From NCBI GenBank assembly GCA_035761805.1, contig DASTQL010000033.1, positions 1-16,183 of the forward strand: DNA of 16,183 bases, written 5' to 3'. Source of the stretch: DASTQL01 sp035761805. GTDB taxonomy: Bacteria; Actinomycetota; Actinomycetes; Jiangellales; Jiangellaceae. Shown in pieces: positions 1 to 6,774 of this stretch. The translations under genes and the position numbers were made by a program. The notes under the pieces were generated by a model that was given only the letters and a program-made list of their open reading frames with translations, was not told the DNA's origin and made no database searches. Positions within the stretch are counted from its first letter, which is position 1. Every line of letters starts with the position of its first letter.

Positions 1-811
1 CCATCTCACGACCGTCGACCTCGACGGTGGTCAGGCGCTCCCCGGCCGCGGAGATCCCACGCCGAGCGTCGGCGGCCGGAAGTCCGGTCCAGCCGGCGAA
101 GTCCTGGCGTGGGGCAGGGCCGTGGCTGCGGAAGTAGCGCACGGCGATCGTGGCCAGCGCCTCGTCCCGGTCCGGGCGGTGGTGGTCGTCCGGTACCCAC
201 TCGTCGAGGAGGACGAAGGTCTGCTCCTTGCCGACGTTGGGGGCGATGCACGTGACGCCGCGCTGGCTCGCGTACCAGAGCAGGTGGTAGCCCCGCTGGC
301 CCGCACCGGAGATGCCCGCCTGCTCGAGGACGGCCACGCACTCGGTCCGAGTGAGGCGCTTGCCACCAGCGAGGGCCTCGCCGAGCACGTCGACGGCGCG
401 CTCGGCGACGTCGTCGTCGAGTCCGAGGTTGGCCCGCCGGGCCCCCGCCCCGGCGAGGGCCCGGACGCCCATGAGGTCGAGCATCCAGCGGGCGTCGCGG
501 GCCGGCACCAGGTGGATGGTCCCGCGCATCGGCCAGGTGCGCAGTGCCTCGCGGCGCTCGAGGGTCGCCTCGACGTCGCCCAACGTCGTGCCGGGCAACC
601 GCGCCCCGAGGGACCAGAGCACGCTCGCGAGATCCTGTGCCTGCATCGCGCCGAACCAGGCGACGACGTCGGCCGGGCCCCAGCCGTCGGGGGCACTGGC
701 TGAGCCGGCCCCCGTGTGGGGCCTCCGCGAGGCGAGGATGCCGAGCAGGAGCAGGCTCCGCATCCGCAGGGCCAGTGCCCGGGCGGAGGACAGCTGCTTC
801 ACGACACCCAC
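1..811 (-). CDS. Winged-helix DNA-binding protein, AlkZ/YcaQ-like (HTH_42) family, 3' part beyond window
   Basis: The frame reads leftwards and is still open at base 1, so about 270 residues are present and the C-terminus is missing. The visible protein has an N-terminal helix (residues about 8-28), the family-like block AWFGAMQAQDLASVLWSLGAR around residues 51-71 (QAQD at 57-60), then TWPMRGTIHLVPARDARWML, RGYHLLWYASQRGV, and a later FRSHGPAPRQDFAGWTGL segment. These blocks are typical of the winged-helix family that includes the DNA glycosylases AlkZ and YcaQ, which unhook crosslinks or remove alkylated bases. Many members are uncharacterised, so glycosylase activity is inference. GTG at 811 is preferred because GGAGG lies 11 bases upstream. 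GTG at 802 and an in-frame ATG at 880 are alternatives; the ATG would add an unconvincing N-terminus. The gene is transcribed away from the CoA-transferase gene. Confidence 0.8.
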   Translation of the reverse strand, partial: MGVVKQLSSARALALRMRSLLLLGILASRRPHTGAGSASAPDGWGPADVVAWFGAMQAQDLASVLWSLGARLPGTTLGDVEATLERREALRTWPMRGTIHLVPARDARWMLDLMGVRALAGAGARRANLGLDDDVAERAVDVLGEALAGGKRLTRTECVAVLEQAGISGAGQRGYHLLWYASQRGVTCIAPNVGKEQTFVLLDEWVPDDHHRPDRDEALATIAVRYFRSHGPAPRQDFAGWTGLPAADARRGISAAGERLTTVEVDGREM

Positions 812-888
812 GGTAGGGCCCGCCTCCGACAGCTCCGTCCGGTGGAGTGGGTCGTCTACGGGCGGGTCGTGCACCACCATGTGCGGCC

Positions 889-2115
889 ATGAGGACCGTG
901 ACGCCCGAGGCCCTGGGTGCCGTGTTCCGGGCGTTGCCCGCCCGGCCGCGCGCCGTGGCCAGCGGCAACTTCGCCACCCCGCTGGCCCTGCTCGACGTCC
1001 TCGACCGCGAGGTGCCGGAGTTCAGCCTGTGCATGCTCAATGCGCAGCCGGGGATCCCTACCCGCGAGGGCGTGGTGCTGGAGACCTCGTTCGTCGGCCC
1101 GGCGATGCGGGGGCGGGACAACCTCGCGTACGTCCCCTCGCGGCTGTCGCTGGTCCCGCTCCTCTTCGCCACGACGCTGGTCCCTGATGTCGTGCTGCTC
1201 CACACGTCGGTGCCCGAGACCGGGACGGTGTCGCTCGGGACGGAGGTCAACATCCTCCCGGCCGCCGTCGAGGCGGTGCGTGCCCGAGGCGGCGTGGTGG
1301 TCGCGCAGCTCAACCCGCGGATGCCCTACACCTACGGTGACGGCCAGCTCCCGCTGGAGTCGATCGACTACGGCCTCGAGGTGGACGAGCCGCTCGCGGT
1401 CTGCCCGGCCCTCGCACCGGACGACGTCGCCTCCGGCATCGGCGCGCGGGTCGCCTCTCTGGTGTCCGACGGCGCCACGCTCCAGCTGGGGATCGGCTCG
1501 GTCCCGGACGCCACGCTCCAGGCCCTGTCCGTGCGGCGTGGGCTGCGGGTGTGGTCGGAGATGTTCAGCGACGGCGTGCTGGCGCTCGACCGGGCCGGGG
1601 CCCTGGACCCGGAGGCCGTCATCACGTCGTCCTTCCTCTTCGGCTCTCCCGAGCTGTACGAGTGGGTCGACCACAACCGCCGCGTACGGGTGCTGCGCAC
1701 CGAGAAGACCAACGACCCCGGCTCCATCGCGCGGCAGCGGGGCATGACGTCGGTGAACAGCGCCCTCCAGGTCGACCTCTTCGCGCAGGCCAACGCCTCG
1801 CGGATCGCCACCCGCATCTACTCGGGCTTCGGGGGTCAGACGGACTTCATCGTCGGCGCGCTGCACTCGCATGGCGGGCAGGCACTGATCGCGCTGCGGT
1901 CCTGGCACCCCAAGGCCGACTGCTCCACGATCGTCCCGCTCGTCGACGAGCCGGTCACGTCCTTCCAGCACAGCGCGGTGGTCACCGAGCACGGTGTGGC
2001 GCCGATCTGGGGGCACACGCAGCAGACGCAGGCCCGCCACCTCATCGAGCGGGCCGCCCACCCCGACGTCAGGGAGGAGCTCGAGGAGGAGGCCGTAGCG
2101 CTGGGCCTCGCCTGA
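889..2115 (+). CDS. Acetyl-CoA hydrolase/4-hydroxybutyrate CoA-transferase family protein
   Basis: A 408-residue cytoplasmic enzyme of the class I CoA-transferase fold. Members move CoA between carboxylic acids (acetate, 4-hydroxybutyrate, succinate) through a glutamyl-CoA thioester, or hydrolyse acyl-CoA. Visible family blocks are SGNFATP (25-31) near the N-terminus, LGIGSVPDATLQAL (200-213), VWSEMFSDGV (221-230), where E224 is in the position of the catalytic glutamate, and YSGFGGQTDFIVGA, followed by HPKADCSTIVPL. The length fits the family (about 400-440). The ATG at 889 gives the usual start of these proteins; a GTG at 847 in the same frame would add 14 residues that look like antisense of the neighbour. 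No clear ribosome binding site precedes 889. The gene stands alone: it diverges from the winged-helix gene and converges on the glycosyltransferase gene. The physiological acyl donor and acceptor cannot be read from the sequence. Confidence 0.9.
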   Translation: MRTVTPEALGAVFRALPARPRAVASGNFATPLALLDVLDREVPEFSLCMLNAQPGIPTREGVVLETSFVGPAMRGRDNLAYVPSRLSLVPLLFATTLVPDVVLLHTSVPETGTVSLGTEVNILPAAVEAVRARGGVVVAQLNPRMPYTYGDGQLPLESIDYGLEVDEPLAVCPALAPDDVASGIGARVASLVSDGATLQLGIGSVPDATLQALSVRRGLRVWSEMFSDGVLALDRAGALDPEAVITSSFLFGSPELYEWVDHNRRVRVLRTEKTNDPGSIARQRGMTSVNSALQVDLFAQANASRIATRIYSGFGGQTDFIVGALHSHGGQALIALRSWHPKADCSTIVPLVDEPVTSFQHSAVVTEHGVAPIWGHTQQTQARHLIERAAHPDVREELEEEAVALGLA

Positions 2116-2124
2116 CGGCCGTGG

Positions 2125-2142
2125 CGTCACCCGGGCGTGACG
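2125..2142. terminator. Candidate hairpin between convergent genes
   Basis: CGTCAC and GTGACG form a 6-bp stem around a 6-base loop, nine bases after the CoA-transferase stop. A second CGTCACG at 2185-2191 could pair instead with CGTGACG at 2136-2142. The position between two converging genes (stops at 2115 and 2202) suits a shared terminator, but there is no T-tract and the stem is short. Confidence 0.35.
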
Positions 2143-2201
2143 GCTCTGACGCGCTGGGCCTGGGTGACCGCCCTGGCGTCGGGGCGTCACGGCCCGATCC
2201 G

Positions 2202-3512
2202 TCAGGAGCCGGTGGCCGGTCCCGGACGACTCACCGCGGTCTGCGGGGCGGCCGTGCGACCGGCGCCTGCCCCCACGTCGAGCACACGCGTGGCCACGCG
2301 CTCCCAGCTCCAGAGGCGCTCGGCGGCATGGCGGGCGCTCGTCGAGAGGGTCTGCCAGTCGTCGGGGCCCAGCGCGAGCAGCGTGGTCAGCTTGTCCGCG
2401 AGGTCCTCGGGGTTGCCATGCTCGAAACCGGCCAGGCCGCGCAGGTGCTCGGGGTACTGGTCCTCCACGCCGGCGGCGACCTCCGCGAGTCCCGAGTGCC
2501 GGGCGACCAGCGGCGGTGACCCGCACGATGCTGCCTCGGCCGCCACCATGCCGAAGGCCTCGGGGAAGACCGACGGGGTCACGCTCACGTCGGCGAGCGG
2601 CCACAGCTGGGCCAGGTGTCGGTGCTCCAGCGGTCCGGTGAAGAGCACATCCGGACCGGCCGCCGCCTCGAGCTCCGACCGGGCGGGGCCGAAGCCGACG
2701 ACCACAGCTCGCGCGTCCACGCGGCGCAGTGCCTCCAGCAGCAGGGCAACGCCCTTCTCCTCGCTGAGCTTGCCGACGTACACGACGGTCTTGCGGTGAT
2801 CGGAGAAGAAGGCCGCCAGCCGTTCGCCGTTCCCCTCGTCGGGCCGCCGTTCGTCGTGCCCGTCCGCCGGGTTTGGCGTGTCGTGCTCGCACTCGACCAG
2901 CAGGTCGGCGAGGGCGGACTCCCGGTCGCGGGGTCGCAGCTCGTCCACGTCGACCCCCGGCGGGACGACGTGGACGGAGCCGACGGGCGGCGCCACGAGC
3001 TCCTCGAGTACCCCGGCGACGTGGTCGGACCCCGCGAGTACGGCGGTGGCGCCCGCGAGGGACTCCCTGGCCCACGTGCAGAGGTCAGGACGCCCCCGCA
3101 TCGCGAACTCCAGCTCGGACCCGTGCGCCTTGACCACGTGGGGGATGTCGGAGGCGGCCGCCACCGGGCCGCCCAGCAGGACGTGGTTGGCGAGCAGTAG
3201 GTCGGCCGGGCCGAGCGCGCGCACGGCCTGCGCGTTCTGGCGCACGAATCGCTCCCGGTCGGCGGGGGCCGTCTCGGTGAGCAGCCTGGGCTCCGCGTCC
3301 GCGTAGCGGTCGAGGACGAAGACGGGCAGCGGGCCGTCGAGCCGGGGGCGCACGACCCTGGCGCCGCCGAGGTCGTAGCGCTCCGGGTGCGGTTCCTGGC
3401 ACACCACGACGACCTCGTGTCCGGCCCGGCTCCACGCGCGGGCGAGCGCCCGGGTGTAGACGTTGGAGCCGGTCCCGTCGAGCAGGTAGCCGTGCCAGAT
3501 GAGGATGCGCAC
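2202..3512 (-). CDS. Glycosyltransferase family 4 (GT-B fold)
   Basis: A 436-residue retaining glycosyltransferase of the GT4 type, expected to move a sugar from an activated nucleotide donor to an unknown acceptor at the cytoplasmic face. The N-terminal Rossmann domain starts MRILIWHGYLLDGTGSNVY, with the glycine-rich acceptor loop at 13-16. VVKAHGSELEF (127-136) is typical of the family. The C-terminal domain has VVYVGKLSEEKGVALLLEAL (about 243-262), VVGFGPARSELEAAA, and the EX7E motif E318-E326 in FPEAFGMVAAEAASCG, which binds the donor sugar nucleotide. Residues about 205-238 form a hydrophilic, Asp/Glu/Arg/Pro-rich insert between the two domains. The GTG start at 3512 sits exactly six bases behind a TAGGCT box, so the mRNA is probably leaderless. 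There are no neighbouring sugar or cell-wall genes that would name the product. Confidence 0.9.
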   Translation of the reverse strand: MRILIWHGYLLDGTGSNVYTRALARAWSRAGHEVVVVCQEPHPERYDLGGARVVRPRLDGPLPVFVLDRYADAEPRLLTETAPADRERFVRQNAQAVRALGPADLLLANHVLLGGPVAAASDIPHVVKAHGSELEFAMRGRPDLCTWARESLAGATAVLAGSDHVAGVLEELVAPPVGSVHVVPPGVDVDELRPRDRESALADLLVECEHDTPNPADGHDERRPDEGNGERLAAFFSDHRKTVVYVGKLSEEKGVALLLEALRRVDARAVVVGFGPARSELEAAAGPDVLFTGPLEHRHLAQLWPLADVSVTPSVFPEAFGMVAAEAASCGSPPLVARHSGLAEVAAGVEDQYPEHLRGLAGFEHGNPEDLADKLTTLLALGPDDWQTLSTSARHAAERLWSWERVATRVLDVGAGAGRTAAPQTAVSRPGPATGS

Positions 3513-3518
3513 CGCGCC

Positions 3519-3524
3519 AGCCTA
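3519..3524 (-). promoter_or_regulatory. -10 box of a leaderless promoter for the glycosyltransferase
   Basis: On the minus strand the sequence is TAGGCT, then GGCGCG, then GTG at 3512. A TANNNT -10 box whose last T is at -7 puts the transcription start at the first base of the GTG codon. No Shine-Dalgarno sequence is present. A -35 element is not obvious. The first 53-nt repeat copy begins eight bases upstream, inside the promoter region. Confidence 0.55.
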
Positions 3525-3531
3525 GGTCCAT

Positions 3532-3584
3532 GATCACCGTGCGGGGTGGGTGCCGGTCCCCGGGACGGTGGCCCCACGGTGATC
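3532..3584. repeat. 53-nt palindromic repeat, copy 1
   Basis: The unit opens with GATCACCGTG (3532-3541) and closes with CACGGTGATC (3575-3584), which are exact inverted repeats. The stem can extend through GGGG/CCCC with one bulged C. The core holds a second small palindrome, GTCCCCGGGAC. Copy 2 starts 83 bases further on in the same orientation and matches at 40 of 53 positions without gaps. Both copies lie between the divergent glycosyltransferase and SulP genes. Confidence 0.8.
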
Positions 3585-3626
3585 TTCGCGGGGTCGCTGG
3601 GGCGCCACTACCAAGATCACCGTGGG
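3573..3626. repeat. 14-bp perfect inverted repeat linking the two repeat copies
   Basis: CCCACGGTGATCTT (3573-3586) and AAGATCACCGTGGG (3613-3626) are perfect inverted repeats around 26 bases that include GGGGCGCCACTACC. The arms are the end of repeat copy 1 and the start of copy 2, so the region can fold either as two hairpins of 53 nt or as one central hairpin. Confidence 0.8.
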
Positions 3627-3667
3627 CTTGGGCTGCCGCTCCGCGGGACGACGACCTCACGATGATC
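3615..3667. repeat. 53-nt palindromic repeat, copy 2
   Basis: The unit begins GATCACCGTG (3615-3624) and ends CACGATGATC (3658-3667), one mismatch from a perfect inverted repeat. It has the same length as copy 1, with conserved blocks TGCCG, CGGGACG and CACG-TGATC. The four 10-base arms start at 3532, 3575, 3615 and 3658, a spacing of 43, 40 and 43 with alternating orientation. Confidence 0.8.
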
Positions 3668-3727
3668 AGGCCCGACGGCGGCGTCGCCCGGGCCGGTCGA
3701 CCGTCGTCGCGGCGCCACGGCCGCGGC

Positions 3728-3733
3728 TAGCCT
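3728..3733 (+). promoter_or_regulatory. -10 box of a leaderless promoter for the SulP transporter
   Basis: TAGCCT is followed by seven bases (CGCAGGG) and then the GTG start at 3741, placing the expected transcription start at or one base before the start codon. No ribosome binding site fits at a normal distance. The arrangement mirrors the TAGGCT box of the divergent glycosyltransferase gene. No convincing -35 element is seen. Confidence 0.5.
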
Positions 3734-3740
3734 CGCAGGG

Positions 3741-5555
3741 GTGCAGGAGGCCGAGGGACGCTGGCGACGACGCGTCCCGATCCTGACCTGGTTGCCCGGC
3801 TACGAGCGTCGCTGGTTGCGTGGCGACGTCGTGGCCGGGGCGGTGGTCGCGGCTCTGGCGGTGCCCCAGGCACTGGGCTACGCGGCGCTGGCCGGGGCGC
3901 CGGTGGTGATGGGGCTCTACGCGGTCCCGGTGGCCCTGCTGGTCTACGCCGTCCTGGGGTCGTCGCGCGAGCTCGTCGTCGGCCCGGTCTCCACCGTCGC
4001 GGTGCTCTCCGGGTCGCTGCTCGCCTCCTTCGGCGTGGCCCGCACCGCCGAGGCCGCTGCCTACACGGCCGCCATGGCGATTGCCGCCGGTGTCGTGCTC
4101 GTCGTCGCCGGTGTGCTGCGCATCGGCTGGGTGGCCGAGTTCCTCTCGAAGCCGATCGTCACGGGCTTCGTGCTCGGGCTCACCATCCTGGTCGTACTGG
4201 CCGAGGTGCCGCACCTGCTCGGGGTCCCGGTCCCGGCCGGCCAGGTGGTCGAGCGGGTCAGCGCGCTGGGCGGCAGTGCGGGCGATGTGCTGCCGCTCAC
4301 GGCAGCTATCTCCGTCGTCGCCCTCGTCGTGCTCTTCGGCGGGCGGCGGGTCGCGCCTGCCGTGCCGTGGGGGATGGCCGTCCTGGTGGCCGGGATCGTG
4401 GCGTCGAGGGTCTTCGACCTGGCAGAGCGCGGAGTGGCCGTCGTCGGGCCCGTTCCCGGCGGGCTGCCCACCCCGGCGTTGCCCGCCGTGCCGCCGCCTG
4501 AGACCGGCGCCCTGCTGGGGGCGGGGGCCGCCCTGGCCTTCGTCGGCCTGGCCGAGGGCCTGAGCGCCGCCCGGCTCTTCGCCGTGAAGGGCGGCTACCG
4601 CGTCGACGCGGACCAGGAGCTGGTGGCCACCGGGGCGGCCAACATCGCGTCGGGCCTCGTCGGCGGCCTCGGCGTCGCGGGCAGCCTCTCCAAGACCGCC
4701 ACGGCGGTGGACGCCCGCTGCCGCACACAGGTCACCGGGCTCTCCGCTGCGGCCCTCTCGGTCGTCACCATCATCGCGGTCGCGCCGCTGCTCTCCAGTC
4801 TTCCGAGGGCGGTACTGAGTGCGATCGTGGTCAACGCGGTGTGGCGGCTGATGGACTTCACCGCGCTCCGCCGGTACGCGAAGGTCCGCCGCAACGACAT
4901 CGTGGCCGCGGTCGTGGCGGCCGTCGGGGTGCTCGCCTTCGGCCCGCTCAACGGCCTCCTGCTCGCCGTGGCGCAGTCCGTCCTGGGGCTGGTCTACCGC
5001 TCCAGCCGGGTCGACGTGGAGGTCATGGGCAAGGTGCCGGGTGAGAAGGCCGCGTGGGGTGGCGTCCGGGAGCACCCGGAGCGCACGACGCTCCCCGCCG
5101 TGCTCGTCCTCCGGGTCGACAGCCCGTTCTTCTGGGTCAACGCCGCGCCCATCCATGACGCCGTTCTCGAGAAGGTCGAGCGGGCCCCCGGGACCCGAGT
5201 CCTGGTGCTCGACCTCGAGGCCACCAACCAGATGGACACGACGAGCGCTGACACCCTGGAGTCCCTGATCACACAGCTGAGAGGCAGGGGCATCGACGTC
5301 TACCTGGTCCGCGTCATGTGGGCGGTCCGCAAGACCTTGCGCCGCTCCGGCACGATGGCCCGCCTCGGGGAGGACCACCTGTGGCACAGCATCTCGCAGG
5401 GCGTGCGTGAGGCGCGTCGGACGCACGGTCTGAAGCACCTGTCTGCGCAGGCGGAACCGGCGAGCCTCGGCGAGGCCGAGCTCGAGGAGGCCGTGGACGC
5501 CGTCCCGGGCCAGGAGCGCATCGCGCCACGCCGCTCCGATCTCTCCGGTGGCTGA
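3741..5555 (+). CDS. SulP/SLC26 family anion transporter with C-terminal STAS domain
   Basis: A 604-residue inner-membrane transporter. The family moves sulfate, bicarbonate or dicarboxylates, coupled to Na+ or H+. The membrane part covers about residues 28-430 with many hydrophobic segments. It contains the family signature AVPQALGYAALAGAPVVMGLY (40-60) and the GPVSTVAVLSGSLLA segment (81-95). A cytoplasmic STAS domain follows at about 451-558, with the conserved strand-helix stretch TNQMDTTSADTLESL near residue 494, then a 45-residue hydrophilic tail. Length and architecture are complete. The substrate cannot be told from sequence; no carbonic anhydrase or sulfate-assimilation gene lies beside it. 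The GTG at 3741 agrees with the promoter and with the short basic N-terminus seen in the family. Confidence 0.92.
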   Translation: MQEAEGRWRRRVPILTWLPGYERRWLRGDVVAGAVVAALAVPQALGYAALAGAPVVMGLYAVPVALLVYAVLGSSRELVVGPVSTVAVLSGSLLASFGVARTAEAAAYTAAMAIAAGVVLVVAGVLRIGWVAEFLSKPIVTGFVLGLTILVVLAEVPHLLGVPVPAGQVVERVSALGGSAGDVLPLTAAISVVALVVLFGGRRVAPAVPWGMAVLVAGIVASRVFDLAERGVAVVGPVPGGLPTPALPAVPPPETGALLGAGAALAFVGLAEGLSAARLFAVKGGYRVDADQELVATGAANIASGLVGGLGVAGSLSKTATAVDARCRTQVTGLSAAALSVVTIIAVAPLLSSLPRAVLSAIVVNAVWRLMDFTALRRYAKVRRNDIVAAVVAAVGVLAFGPLNGLLLAVAQSVLGLVYRSSRVDVEVMGKVPGEKAAWGGVREHPERTTLPAVLVLRVDSPFFWVNAAPIHDAVLEKVERAPGTRVLVLDLEATNQMDTTSADTLESLITQLRGRGIDVYLVRVMWAVRKTLRRSGTMARLGEDHLWHSISQGVREARRTHGLKHLSAQAEPASLGEAELEEAVDAVPGQERIAPRRSDLSGG

Positions 5556-5566
5556 CGGAGCGTTCC

Positions 5567-5594
5567 TCGTGCTCACCAGTGGGTCAGGGCACGA
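5567..5594 (+). terminator. Candidate terminator hairpin after the SulP gene
   Basis: TCGTGC (5567-5572) pairs with GCACGA (5589-5594). The stem can continue inward to ACC/GGT with a two-base bulge around an AGTG loop. It lies 12 bases after the stop codon. It has no T-tract, which is common in high-GC bacteria. Confidence 0.4.
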
Positions 5595-5744
5595 ACGGAC
5601 AGCGACAACTCTTGACCGGCTCCGCTCCTTCAGGGATGACCGCACCTCGGCTCGTCATGCCGTGTGTCGAGCCAAGTGCTGCAGCGGACGCAGGAGTGTC
5701 CGCAGGCTCTGGTGGGGGCAGTGGCCGCACGGAAGGGTGATGTC

Positions 5745-6584
5745 ATGCCGGCACCGGAGGACCCGAGGGCCGCGTCCTTCACCGAAGCCACGCCGCAGCA
5801 GGCGCTCGCCACCGTCTACGACGAGGGCGCCATCGCCTACGAGAGATACTGGGCACCGGTGTTGCACCGGCACGCCGTCGACCTGGTCGTCGCCGTCCCG
5901 GTCGCCGAGCCGCAGACGGGGCTCACCGTGGTCGACGTCGCGACCGGCGCCGGGACTCTCCTTCCGGCGCTGCACCACCTTGCGGGACCCGGAGGCAGGG
6001 TGCTGGCTCTCGACCGAAGTCTCGGGATGCTGCACCGCGTGCCTTCCTCGACGGTCCGGGTCCAGGCCGACGCCGGCGCCCTGCCCTTGGTGCCGAGATC
6101 CGTCGACGTCCTGGTGTTCGCGTTCGTGCTCTTCATGCTGCCGGATGCTGGGGCCGCCGTCATCGAGGCGGCCCGCGTCGTCCGGCCCGGAGGCTGGCTG
6201 CTTGCTGCGACCTGGGGCTCGCAGCTCGGCACCGGTGCCGACGTCGTCGTTCACGAGGAGCTCGACCGCGCCAGCGCACCGGTGTTCCCGGAGCTGGCTC
6301 GGTCTGACGCGGAGACCGACTCCGCGGAAGACATGGCTGCCTTGCTCGCCGACGGGTTCGTCGACGTCCGTACCACGGTGCGGCCGTTGGCGGCCCGGTT
6401 CACGCCTGAGGAGGCGATGGCCATGCGGACCAGTTGCGGCACGCTCGGATGGCGGTTCGCGCGCCTCGACCGAGGGAGCCAGGAACAGGTCCGCCGTTCC
6501 ATCGCCGATCGCCTTCGGGCTCTCCCGGACGAGGAGTTCGTGGACCGCTCCGAGGTCCTGCTCACCGCCGCACGCCGACGCTGA
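5745..6584 (+). CDS. Class I SAM-dependent methyltransferase
   Basis: A 279-residue soluble protein with the Rossmann-fold methyltransferase plan. Motif I is TVVDVATGAGTLL (61-73), the acidic residue closing strand 2 is D90 in VLALDRS, VQADAGALP (106-114) is the adenine-binding region, strand 4 is VDVLVFAFVLFML (120-132), and ARVVRPGGWLLAATWG (143-158) is the post-motif block. This resembles the UbiE/Methyltransf_11 type, but the acceptor is unknown. ATG at 5745 is chosen because GGAAGG ends eight bases upstream. The same frame extends to 5664, but that stretch lacks typical codon use. The gene follows SulP after a 189-base gap and converges on the peptide ligase gene. It is not the cysteine-rich arsenite methyltransferase type. 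Confidence 0.87.
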   Translation: MPAPEDPRAASFTEATPQQALATVYDEGAIAYERYWAPVLHRHAVDLVVAVPVAEPQTGLTVVDVATGAGTLLPALHHLAGPGGRVLALDRSLGMLHRVPSSTVRVQADAGALPLVPRSVDVLVFAFVLFMLPDAGAAVIEAARVVRPGGWLLAATWGSQLGTGADVVVHEELDRASAPVFPELARSDAETDSAEDMAALLADGFVDVRTTVRPLAARFTPEEAMAMRTSCGTLGWRFARLDRGSQEQVRRSIADRLRALPDEEFVDRSEVLLTAARRR

Positions 6585-6587
6585 ACC

Positions 6588-6662
6588 GTGGGCATGGTCC
6601 TGGACAGGGCGGTCGGCACCCGGCGGCTGTACCAGATCCACCCCGACGGGCCGGTGGCGTGA
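6588..6662 (+). pseudogene. Short remnant resembling the wing of an ArsR-type regulator
   Basis: Directly after the methyltransferase stop, and in the same frame, a 24-codon stretch reads VGMVLDRAVGTRRLYQIHPDG and ends at TGA 6662. The GTRRLY-x-hydrophobic-x-PDG pattern is what the beta-wing and following turn of ArsR-family repressors look like (typically G-R-R-LYRLDPDGLA). No recognition helix precedes it, because the methyltransferase occupies that sequence, and no continuation is recognised after the stop. The likeliest reading is the tail end of a deleted or replaced regulator gene. A chance similarity over so short a stretch cannot be excluded. Confidence 0.4.
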
Positions 6663-6774
6663 CCTTCCCTGCGTCGCGTTCGCCAGTCCTGGGCGCTTCA
6701 CGGCGCGTTGCGGGCCGGTCGAGGTCCGCGTGGTCCGGGTGGCCCCGAGCCCATACGACGGGCCGTCGATACCG

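Noticed and set aside
122..703. Long plus-strand frame opposite the winged-helix gene.
   Set aside because: It is the antisense shadow: the minus-strand frame gives recognisable family motifs, whereas this one has no motif and typical shadow composition.
5636..5740. A 34-codon frame (MTAPRLVMPCVEPSAAADAG..., Gly/Ser-rich end) ending five bases before the methyltransferase start, considered as a precursor peptide.
   Set aside because: Its third codon positions are far less GC-rich than real genes here, the ribosome binding site is poor (GGG directly before ATG), and it shows no leader/core pattern. It is more likely untranslated leader.
6741..6764. GGCCC...GGGCC inverted repeat between the converging methyltransferase and ligase genes, considered as a terminator.
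   Set aside because: Only a 5-bp stem with a 14-base loop; such pairs are expected by chance in DNA this GC-rich.
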